This document shows positions 35,010 through 43,154 of a stretch of DNA of 57,430 nt, in pieces (the stretch's first letter is position 1; every line of letters starts with the position of its first letter). The DNA is taken from assembly GCA_023954635.1 (NCBI GenBank), contig JAGSHI010000005.1:1-57430 (forward strand), in the 5' to 3' direction. The stretch is from Bacteriovoracaceae bacterium. GTDB taxonomy: Bacteria; Bdellovibrionota; Bacteriovoracia; Bacteriovoracales; Bacteriovoracaceae. The notes under the pieces are model-generated. The model was given only the letters and a program-made list of their open reading frames with translations, was not told where the DNA came from and searched no databases. Both the position numbers and the translations under genes were made by a program.

Positions 35010-36435
35010 TTTCGTCCACAAAGTCAGATTGCCAAAGACCCAAGCAAGTTCCATTACTGAGAACGAGAATAACAGATTCTTCATCTGCCGATTTTTTTAT
35101 ATAGCTTGTAACATCATCAAGACTCTCTAGGACTCCAGCTTTTTTCTGTTTAGATTGTAATGTTTGAACAACAGTATCAACATCAAGATCTTCAGCACCC
35201 TTTGCTGTAGTCGGTCTAGGTAGTTTAGTTAAGAACACTTCATCAGCAGACATAAATGAATCGATAAAGCCTTTTTGAAATAGTGAAGATCTGGCGGTAG
35301 CCGAATGAGGCTCAAATATAACTTTAATCTTTTTATTTATAAACCTACTACGAATCGCTTCAATAGTCGCTTCTACTGCTCTTGGATGGTGAGCAAAATC
35401 ATCAACGATGATTGCATTCTTATATCGACCTCTAATTTCTTGTCTTCGTTTCACAAGGGAAAGATCTTTTATTGACTCTTGAACCTCATTAATACTGAAT
35501 CCTTCACTTAAGCAGAAAAGAATACAGGAGGTTATATTCTCAATATTATGATTTCCGATAATATTCGTAGAAAACTCAATTTCTTCTTCATTATAGATAA
35601 TTGAAAAGGTTGTTTTATTCTCAGATATATTTTTTACATACGGGCCAGAGTGACTTTCACTTCCGTACCAATTTACTTCTTTTTGAGGATATTCATTTAA
35701 AAGATCTTTATTCGCCTGATAATTTCCACAAACAATATTTGTTCCATTCACATTTGGAAGAAGTGCTCGAAATTCATCTTTTATATCTTCAATACTCTCA
35801 AAAATATCAGCATGGTCAAATTCTAAAGAAGTAAGAATAAGATGATTGATATGATAAGTTCTAAATTTAGAAATTTTCTCAAAGTACGCACTATCGTACT
35901 CATCACTTTCGATTATGAAGTAGGATCCATCCCCTAAACGTGAAGGTGGTCTTCCATCAATGACCCCTCCAATAAAATATCCAGGAGCCTTACCTAAGTT
36001 CTCTAAAATTTGAGTCATGAAAAAAGATGTTGTTGTTTTTCCATGCGTACCAGCTATGCCGATTACATTTTGCTCATTTAAGACAAGGTGACCCAGGGCT
36101 GAAGGAAATGAAATAAATGGAACCTCTAAAGATTCAATCCTTCTCGCGTCTTCACTTTTTCGTGGCACAACATTTCCAACTACGATGAGATCAAAAGACT
36201 TTAAATAATCATCTTCCACATCATTAATTTGTTTACAAGGAATTCCGGTTGACTCTAGGTAAGTACTCATCGGCGGGTAAAAGTTCTGATCTCCACCTTC
36301 AACATCATAACCAGCCTCTTTTAATAGACAGGCCGCTGCACCCATTCCTGTTCCACAAATTCTGTAGAAAAAGATACGTTTTACATTTTTAAGAAGATCA
36401 ATTTGATCAGGTTTTACTTGATAGCTCAAGTCCAT
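34999..36435 (-). CDS. mpl: Mpl, UDP-N-acetylmuramate:L-alanyl-gamma-D-glutamyl-meso-diaminopimelate ligase
   Basis: This Mur-ligase family protein has the Mpl-type opening 'RICGTGMGAAACLLKEAGYDVEGGDQNFYPPMSTYL' (PPMST is typical of Mpl rather than MurC). The ATP-binding GTHGKTT lies near residue 130, followed by the conserved 'ESDEYDSAYF' and 'DDFAHHP'. Mpl rejoins free murein tripeptide to UDP-MurNAc, feeding recycled peptidoglycan back into synthesis. In a bacterium that digests prey walls such salvage would be valuable, which is inference. GAGGA lies 5 nt before the ATG; the 3' end overlaps the SleB-like gene. Confidence 0.93.
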   Translation of the reverse strand: MDLSYQVKPDQIDLLKNVKRIFFYRICGTGMGAAACLLKEAGYDVEGGDQNFYPPMSTYLESTGIPCKQINDVEDDYLKSFDLIVVGNVVPRKSEDARRIESLEVPFISFPSALGHLVLNEQNVIGIAGTHGKTTTSFFMTQILENLGKAPGYFIGGVIDGRPPSRLGDGSYFIIESDEYDSAYFEKISKFRTYHINHLILTSLEFDHADIFESIEDIKDEFRALLPNVNGTNIVCGNYQANKDLLNEYPQKEVNWYGSESHSGPYVKNISENKTTFSIIYNEEEIEFSTNIIGNHNIENITSCILFCLSEGFSINEVQESIKDLSLVKRRQEIRGRYKNAIIVDDFAHHPRAVEATIEAIRSRFINKKIKVIFEPHSATARSSLFQKGFIDSFMSADEVFLTKLPRPTTAKGAEDLDVDTVVQTLQSKQKKAGVLESLDDVTSYIKKSADEESVILVLSNGTCLGLWQSDFVDEIEL

Positions 36436-36497
36436 GAGTTCCTCACTAAGTATTGGTATATTTTAACACCTACACTTTCGTGAGGAAAGGGTTGTCT

Positions 36498-39400
36498 TTA
36501 TAGGCCCATTATTGATTCGACCATTCCCCTACAAGTTGGCCCTACATTATTCGGAGTCAGCCCTCTTGGATTAACAGATTCCCACCATGATTTAGTATTT
36601 TTTAGACGATCAACAGCATCTCTATTCACTTTCTCTTCGGCCTTAACAGAACGTCCAATTTTTTGTTTCACTTTGGTATACATATTTTCCATGTTTAAAT
36701 CATCGTAACCGTCTCCACCTTCAATATGAACTAACTCATCCGGAAAGACGATCAAAGGAATTAGTTTTTCAGCTTCTCTGTAGTCAGAAACTAAATTTGT
36801 CATGATTCTTTTTTTGTCGATATGAATGGCAGCAATTTTTACTTTTGTTTCACCACCTGTCCACTCATCAGCAAAGTCCTCTGCAACATCGGCCACAGAC
36901 GTAGATAGAAATGGACTCGCAACTGGATCGTGACTGTGTCCTTTCATCATAGCAGTATATGAATCGACACTAAGAGGTACTTCACCTTGGGCCTGCTTTC
37001 CAAGTTTTCCATGATAAGTTTTTAAAGATCTCAATCGTCTCGTATAGTTACCTTGATTTTTTGTGAGGAGTTTAGACATTAAAAAGTGTCCACCGTCATC
37101 GGCCTCTCTAACTAGGTCATCAGCAAGACCTCTAAAGACGAGCGTCTTCTTCGCATTTTGTGTAGTTGGCCTTTCCATAGCATCTAACCATCTTGTCCAA
37201 AGAGCAATCTCAGTTGGTTCCATTTGTTCCCATGGCATAAAGGAATCAATTAATTTTCTAGCATTAACTCGATCGTTGGCTGCTATATAGTCATCTAACT
37301 TTTTTGGAGCATCTTGAAGATCTTTCAAGAGTTGTTTATAACGATCCGTAATTGTTTTTCTTATTTTGTTTTCTGCAGTCACTTCTTTTTTGACAGACTT
37401 AACTAGTTTTTCACCTTGGGCCTTTCTAGACTTGATATATTTATCAACATCAGAACCTTCTTCAATATCAAGGATATCGTATCGAACCTTTTCCATTGCA
37501 TCGACTTCAGCTTCAGCTAAAAGCATTTTTGATCGTTTGGAACCATGTTGGGCATTTAGAGAAATCTCTGCCCAAAACATTGGGTGCTCAAAAGGCTCAT
37601 CAATAATTTGTTTTAAGTGCGCCATCTCTTCAGCGACGACCATAGGGTTTCGAAGACCTTCAGGAGTAATTTTTACTTCAATGACAAGTCCCTCAGTATT
37701 ACTAAAACGTGGAACAATTTCCGCCAATTTCCCATCAGGTAAACTATTTACCTTTTTGAGTTTGGCCACGGCCTTCCACTCCTCATCATTTCCCTTGTAT
37801 TTTAATTCATCATTTAAATCAGCAATTGCATCTATCAATCTTTGTTTTGGATTAAACCCATCAATATCGGTGACCTCTCCAAGAAGGTTCTTGGTTTGAG
37901 GATCTGGAGCATAGTAAGCAAGAGAACAAAAAGACCTACCTGTTTCACAGATATCAGTCGCTTTATGAGTAGGAATAATATGGTATTTAAGAGCTCCATT
38001 GTATGTAACATCATAATCGAGTCCGCCCTGGAGATAAGCTGACCTAGCAAAGGATTTAACAAGATAATCGGGCTCAATATCATAAGCCCCTTTTAACGCA
38101 ACCATTCCATCGGAGGGTGGCCCTCTTACAACTTCAATCTCCGCCCATTTGGAAATTTTCTCAATGGCATCACCGTATTTATCTACGATTTGTTTGTACT
38201 GCTCTAAAACTTCTGTGTTTGATGAATAAATTTGTAGTTTGATTTTTCCATTCTTGGGGTGCCAAGTTCCATCTAGAAATTCTTCATTAACTCCCATTGT
38301 TGGTATTGGAAGATTCTCTCCGATATCACGAACGATATAGCTAAGAACTTCAGAAGTAGAAACGACTCTTTTTGAGAAGTATGCATCAGAAAAGTTATCA
38401 ACAGAGTCAACAAACTCTTTAAGAGCAGCTTCTGAAGGAACAGGTTTTCCTCTAAAGTGACTTTGAACATAATGTTGAAAGACTTTTCCCTTCTTCCCAT
38501 AGAGTCGATCAACAAGTGATCTTAACTTCAAAAGGGAGTTATTCTCAGGAAGAGGAACTGATTTTGGAATTCTTGCTCTGTCTCTAGCAAACATCGAATC
38601 AAGAATTTTATTTAGAGCTTTTCTTCTTTTTGATGAACTCGCTGATGCAAGAGTTTCCCCCTCACTTCCTAAAATATCAGAAACTAAAAGGTAAAACCTA
38701 AGATTATCATCTGCTCCATTGAAAATTCTTCTTAAATAGGAAGTTTCAATTTCAACAAAGTCAGACCTTTGTTTTACAAGATCTAACCAAGCGAATGTTT
38801 CTTCAAAAGGAGAACCAACATGTTCAACGGCACCACCAACTTTAGCAATATCGATATCCATGACATCGCCATGTACTCGAAGTCGAGACGTTCCATCTTG
38901 AACGTATGACGGAACAACAAGGTCACCTACTTTGTAACCTTTGTCTGGGACTGCTCCAGTTGTACCAATATAAGTAATTTCTTTATGACCAGTATTTTTG
39001 AGTGCAGTTGCAAGAGGAACAACTTCGTCGCCCCAAACATTTCCAAGAACCCTCCAGCGTACATTTTTGCCTTGGCTATTTTTAAAAACAAAATCAGTTA
39101 ACTGTACTTGAGTCGTATCATAGTCAAATTGTTTGTAGACAGCTGGCATCATATCACCATCTGCTTCAACTAACCCTTTTACTTTTTCATAATTTTTCTC
39201 AATTACTTTTTTATGATCATGAACTGAAAATTTTGGTGAGCTCATTTTTTCAAACATCTCTTCAATTTCTGAAAATTTGGCTGCACCTACCCTCAGTTTC
39301 AATTTCGTAGGGTCTTGCTCGTACATGTTACTTAATCCCTGAAGTTTCCAGAAGAGATTAAATTGACCGTCGATCGCTCCTCTTTGACCAATAATAACTC

Positions 39401-40322
39401 TATCGGCATTAGGGATGTGTTCAAATTGTTCTGTTAGTTTTGCGGCCATCCTTTCGTGAAAGTCTTGGACATCTCCGTGAACAACTACTTTGTTTTGTAA
39501 GTTCCCGCCGTTGAGATTACTTAAGGCCAAAGAATGGATCATGTGTTCGAGTCTGTCTGCTCCACCAATGTTTGTAATGGCATAGCGATAGGTATCTTCA
39601 CCAGGATACTTAACAACAAACTGCTTATTATAATTTGCCGCCATTGGATTAATTTCAGCAATGACTTCTCCTCCAGATTGCTGAATATGCTTCATAAATT
39701 CACGACTATCGCCTAAATGAAATTCAACAGTCTTTCCAGTTTCAGCTGCTTCCCAAAACATGGCCCGAGTTGTCCTATTAGAAATATAGTGTCCTGAATC
39801 TAGTGTTAACTTTTTTGGATTTATATTTGTTATTGTTAATGTTTGAGGTCGAACAGGTGTAGGAGCGAAGTCTGGATTAACTAAGTCTCCCTTTAGCTTA
39901 GTCCCCTTTACAGAGAAAGCTTCATTTAATTTATTTTTTAAAAAATTATATCCCCATTTCATTTCAGTCTGAGTAAAAGATAAATCAGGATGATATTTCT
40001 TGAGGTAATCTATGATCATGGCATCGTAGTTATGCGCATTTTTTAATTTGGCGATAGGATAACCCTCTCCAAACAATTCTTTCGGTGTAATTTTTTTAAT
40101 AGCATCCATAACATTTTCAGGAATTTTTCCATCCATGTTGTGTGAATATTCAGTTATGTAATAGTGGAATCTATCTACACCTAAATAGTAATCGAGATCG
40201 TCTTCGATTCCGGCCACTGTTCTATAGTTGAAAAGGTCAATGCCTCGACTTTGCCAACTTGAACATGAAGATAAAAATAAACTAAGGACGATTATCTGGA
40301 TGATGATCGATTTCACTCTCAT
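36498..40322 (-). CDS. Large lipoprotein with nucleoside-phosphorylase-like domain and C-terminal ADP-ribosyltransferase-like domain
   Basis: The ATG at 40322 has AGGAGA eight bases upstream and opens a lipoprotein signal with lipobox LSSC (Cys20, Ser at +2). About residues 415-560 resemble the purine-nucleoside-phosphorylase fold: 'WGDEVVPLATAL', 'IGTTGAVPDKGYKVGDLVV', 'EIETSYL' and 'LLVSDIL'. Near 896 is 'VAEEMAHLKQ', an ExxH-like segment of unknown meaning. The last ~220 residues carry an ADP-ribosyltransferase R-S-E signature: Arg1064 in VFRG, STS at 1140-1142 in SPFLSTS, and E1183-A-E1185 before 'FPDELVHI'. It ends in TC...VESI. A paralog lies upstream. No toxin-type immunity gene is evident. 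Activity is inferred from motifs; prey envelope or self-regulation are possible targets. Confidence 0.7.
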   Translation of the reverse strand: MRVKSIIIQIIVLSLFLSSCSSWQSRGIDLFNYRTVAGIEDDLDYYLGVDRFHYYITEYSHNMDGKIPENVMDAIKKITPKELFGEGYPIAKLKNAHNYDAMIIDYLKKYHPDLSFTQTEMKWGYNFLKNKLNEAFSVKGTKLKGDLVNPDFAPTPVRPQTLTITNINPKKLTLDSGHYISNRTTRAMFWEAAETGKTVEFHLGDSREFMKHIQQSGGEVIAEINPMAANYNKQFVVKYPGEDTYRYAITNIGGADRLEHMIHSLALSNLNGGNLQNKVVVHGDVQDFHERMAAKLTEQFEHIPNADRVIIGQRGAIDGQFNLFWKLQGLSNMYEQDPTKLKLRVGAAKFSEIEEMFEKMSSPKFSVHDHKKVIEKNYEKVKGLVEADGDMMPAVYKQFDYDTTQVQLTDFVFKNSQGKNVRWRVLGNVWGDEVVPLATALKNTGHKEITYIGTTGAVPDKGYKVGDLVVPSYVQDGTSRLRVHGDVMDIDIAKVGGAVEHVGSPFEETFAWLDLVKQRSDFVEIETSYLRRIFNGADDNLRFYLLVSDILGSEGETLASASSSKRRKALNKILDSMFARDRARIPKSVPLPENNSLLKLRSLVDRLYGKKGKVFQHYVQSHFRGKPVPSEAALKEFVDSVDNFSDAYFSKRVVSTSEVLSYIVRDIGENLPIPTMGVNEEFLDGTWHPKNGKIKLQIYSSNTEVLEQYKQIVDKYGDAIEKISKWAEIEVVRGPPSDGMVALKGAYDIEPDYLVKSFARSAYLQGGLDYDVTYNGALKYHIIPTHKATDICETGRSFCSLAYYAPDPQTKNLLGEVTDIDGFNPKQRLIDAIADLNDELKYKGNDEEWKAVAKLKKVNSLPDGKLAEIVPRFSNTEGLVIEVKITPEGLRNPMVVAEEMAHLKQIIDEPFEHPMFWAEISLNAQHGSKRSKMLLAEAEVDAMEKVRYDILDIEEGSDVDKYIKSRKAQGEKLVKSVKKEVTAENKIRKTITDRYKQLLKDLQDAPKKLDDYIAANDRVNARKLIDSFMPWEQMEPTEIALWTRWLDAMERPTTQNAKKTLVFRGLADDLVREADDGGHFLMSKLLTKNQGNYTRRLRSLKTYHGKLGKQAQGEVPLSVDSYTAMMKGHSHDPVASPFLSTSVADVAEDFADEWTGGETKVKIAAIHIDKKRIMTNLVSDYREAEKLIPLIVFPDELVHIEGGDGYDDLNMENMYTKVKQKIGRSVKAEEKVNRDAVDRLKNTKSWWESVNPRGLTPNNVGPTCRGMVESIMGL

Positions 40323-40418
40323 TACTGATTCTCCTGGTCTCACTAATTCTCAGTAACTTATCGGTATAAAAGGCTAAGTTATAAAACAAAATCACATGAT
40401 ATTTAAAAGCAATTTCAA

Positions 40419-42191
40419 TTAGTTAGCGGCTTTCCAGAGCGATTCAATCAAATAAGTACATGTCTGTTTCTCTGGAACAGGTGGAGGTGGTGGAGGCGTA
40501 ACTGCCTCACCTTTCTTAAAGAGCTTATCGAAAAAGCTCCTAATCGATTTAAAAAATCTCTTGAATGCAGTCTCTGGCTCTGGCTTAACAGTAAGTTCAG
40601 CGACACTTGCGGCCTTATTGTGTTTATTAAATATTTTTTTAATAGTGGTGAAATGTTCATCTCCAACTTCTTCACCGTATTCTTTTACTAGTTTTTCTTT
40701 TGTTTTTTCAAGAAAGAGTTTCTCTCTACCACTGGCTCCAAGTTGCCCATGAATTTTTTGATCATGAATGGCAACCATTTCGTCAGGAAATGTAATCAAA
40801 GGAGTAAGAAGCTCTAGCTCGTTTGTAAATACAGAAGCATAGTTTGCCATCATGAGTCTAGGGTCCATAAGAAAGGCAGAAGCTCTCTCTTTCCCAAACA
40901 TATGTGCGGTTTCTATTTTTGGTGTCCAACTGAGAAATGGACTCCCTTGAGGATTCATCGCGTGCTGATGAAACATCGTTGTCATCCTAGCACCTTTTGA
41001 AAATTCATTAGTTCCAGTTTCAATATTTTGATTCAAAACTTTATCATACATCGTTTGTAATGAACGCATTCTTCTATTCCAAGTACCTTGATTTTTTGTC
41101 ATCACAGACGACATAAAAATCCCCTTACTTTCTTTAATTGCAACTTCACGCTCTAGCTCTATTCCATTTTCAATAAAGGGATAAACCATGTCATCATCAA
41201 TACCTCTAAAAACAAGAACGCGATCTTTTAATTCTAGGGGATTTCTCATTACATCTAATATTGTTTCCCAATACTGTTTTTCAGCAGGAGTCATATGCTC
41301 TTTAGGTAAATATGTTGATATCAAATCTGCGACTTCCTTTCTTTTGCCAGCGGCAGCTAAAGACTTAAGCTGTTCCATATCTCCAGCTCTATCTAATTCC
41401 TTCAGTAGGGTTTTTCTTGTTTTCTCTAGTGCCTTCCGCTCTCGTTTTTGACTAGTTAAAAGTGGCGCTAATTTCTGCTGATCTTGTTGAAGCGCCTCTA
41501 ACACTGGTTGGTTAAACCTTCGAAGCAATTCTGCTCCTTCTTCGTTAACTGCTTTTTTCCCTAATTTAGTCTCTGTGAAAGAAGCCTGATCTAATGTTTT
41601 TCCAAAGCCGACATTAGTAACGTTGTACTTTTTATAAGTAAAAGTCATATTATTTGGATCGAGACTGGCCTGCTTAATTTTCATTAAATTGTTTAATGAT
41701 TCAAGATCACCCAGTCTGGCATTAAAAACTAACTCAAAAAAATCATGATAAAGATTGAAGTACTTTCGATTCGCAATTTGTTGTAAAAAGTTTGCAAGAT
41801 TTAATGATGCGACCTTGTCATCAAAGGCTCCCTTTGCATGAAATATTTTCACAAGATATTTGCCATCGTTTGTGACTTCTGGAAAAACTCTAAAAGCTTT
41901 TCCTTCTGCCATTTCCTCTGTTTCTTCGAAGACAAAACTAAGATACTTATTTTTTGCTAAGCTAGATTTTATATCACTTTCAATATAGCTTTTTGGATTG
42001 ATTGAGAGATGTGAAGAGTCAATTTTATCTGAACTCGAGTTTATAGAGAGAAGTTCACTCGCCTTTACGGGAAGATCATTTATTTCATCAGCAGCAGGTA
42101 ATCGCCAAGGACTATTACTCGCACAGGATGAATATAAAAATAATAATGACAGAAAAAGTGTATGCACTTTTCTCAGTATATTTTCTCTCAT
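40419..42191 (-). CDS. Lipoprotein-like protein with C-terminal ADP-ribosyltransferase-like domain (paralog of the 36498 gene)
   Basis: I start at the ATG at 42191 after AGAGGG; a GTG ten codons upstream lacks a ribosome site. The signal ends 'YSSC' (Cys23), an imperfect lipobox because Tyr sits at -3. The C-terminal part is clearly homologous to its neighbour: 'VLVFRGIDDD' with Arg329, 'MTKNQGTWNRRMRSLQTMY', SPFLSWT at 417-423, E458-L-E460 and 'FPDEMVAI'. The STS motif has changed to S-W-T, keeping Ser and Thr. The N-terminal ~280 residues differ from the paralog. A Pro-rich stretch (PPPPPP) precedes the shared TC...IESL tail. Both genes are tandem, suggesting duplication and divergence; substrate unknown. 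Confidence 0.65.
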   Translation of the reverse strand: MRENILRKVHTLFLSLLFLYSSCASNSPWRLPAADEINDLPVKASELLSINSSSDKIDSSHLSINPKSYIESDIKSSLAKNKYLSFVFEETEEMAEGKAFRVFPEVTNDGKYLVKIFHAKGAFDDKVASLNLANFLQQIANRKYFNLYHDFFELVFNARLGDLESLNNLMKIKQASLDPNNMTFTYKKYNVTNVGFGKTLDQASFTETKLGKKAVNEEGAELLRRFNQPVLEALQQDQQKLAPLLTSQKRERKALEKTRKTLLKELDRAGDMEQLKSLAAAGKRKEVADLISTYLPKEHMTPAEKQYWETILDVMRNPLELKDRVLVFRGIDDDMVYPFIENGIELEREVAIKESKGIFMSSVMTKNQGTWNRRMRSLQTMYDKVLNQNIETGTNEFSKGARMTTMFHQHAMNPQGSPFLSWTPKIETAHMFGKERASAFLMDPRLMMANYASVFTNELELLTPLITFPDEMVAIHDQKIHGQLGASGREKLFLEKTKEKLVKEYGEEVGDEHFTTIKKIFNKHNKAASVAELTVKPEPETAFKRFFKSIRSFFDKLFKKGEAVTPPPPPPVPEKQTCTYLIESLWKAAN

Positions 42192-42246
42192 ACCCTCTTT
42201 TCGGATACCTGAGTAAAACACTTTAGAGGAGTTTAACTATCTGAAA

Positions 42247-43152
42247 TCACCAAATTTTATCACTGACAGCACGACGGATACCATTCAGGCCCAACTTATC
42301 GTACCAGTAGTTTTGAGTGGCATTTGAAAGAATGACAACTCCCTTAGAGGTTTTTAAGTCAATCCAAATAGAAGTTCCAGTAAACCCAAGATGGCCAAAT
42401 GTTAAGTCAGATGCCTTATTGCCAGCTACAGAGTCTCCAGGATTTTGAACTCTATCCCAACCTAGAATAAATCTTCTTTTAGGGTCTTGTTCTTTAAAAG
42501 CTTGTTGAAGTTTTGATCTCATCTGTGACTTATTTTCTAAGTTTAAGATTGTTTTGCAGACTCCATTTATGGTTCCAAACAGACCTGCATGGGAAATCTT
42601 ATCTTTAATAACCCAGGCATTGGGATCATGAACTTCACCTCGAACAGAGTGTCCATTTCTAAAACCAGTAGGTGGGCATAACGAAGGATCTTTAAGTTCA
42701 CTCCAGTGACAAACTTCTTTATCCCATACTGGAGAACAATTTTCATAGAACGGTTTCTTACCTACTTTTTCAATTTCAAGCATTAGCCTAAGAGCTGAAA
42801 AGTCAGAATAGAGATCTTCTTTGGCCAAACTTATAGGGTAAGAGCTGACTTGCTCTCTCCAAGTTTCCCTATCGAGAAGGCCCCAGGAAGGAAGTGATCC
42901 CCTATGACAAAGAAGCCATTTCATTTCCTCTGAAAAAATATTTGGATTTAATAAGTAACTTGTTGCCAAGGTTAAAGGCTTAGTTAGACTGGCAAGATCA
43001 AAAAACAAATTTGGAGTTTTTGAAAAGCCGAGTTCTCTAGAGTATTCAAAAGATTCAAACTTAGAGGAATCAAAATCAAGCACTCCAACTGCTATCGAGT
43101 CAAAGTGCTGATCTTTCATTTTTGTAGAAATAATATCTTTAATTTCTTTCAC
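42247..43152 (-). CDS. Serine beta-lactamase-fold hydrolase (PF00144-like)
   Basis: The catalytic set of class C beta-lactamase/penicillin-binding-type enzymes is present: SLTK (in 'DLASLTKPLTLA', about residue 56), 'YSDFS' in the place of Tyr-x-Asn, and 'HLGFTGTS' in the place of KTG. No signal peptide is seen, so unlike periplasmic relatives it should be cytosolic; esterase, amidase or peptidase activity on wall fragments is more likely than drug resistance. The GTG start follows directly after the ppdK stop without a ribosome site, pointing to coupling. The 301-residue length is short for the family. Confidence 0.8.
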   Translation of the reverse strand: MKEIKDIISTKMKDQHFDSIAVGVLDFDSSKFESFEYSRELGFSKTPNLFFDLASLTKPLTLATSYLLNPNIFSEEMKWLLCHRGSLPSWGLLDRETWREQVSSYPISLAKEDLYSDFSALRLMLEIEKVGKKPFYENCSPVWDKEVCHWSELKDPSLCPPTGFRNGHSVRGEVHDPNAWVIKDKISHAGLFGTINGVCKTILNLENKSQMRSKLQQAFKEQDPKRRFILGWDRVQNPGDSVAGNKASDLTFGHLGFTGTSIWIDLKTSKGVVILSNATQNYWYDKLGLNGIRRAVSDKIW

Positions 43153-43154
43153 TA

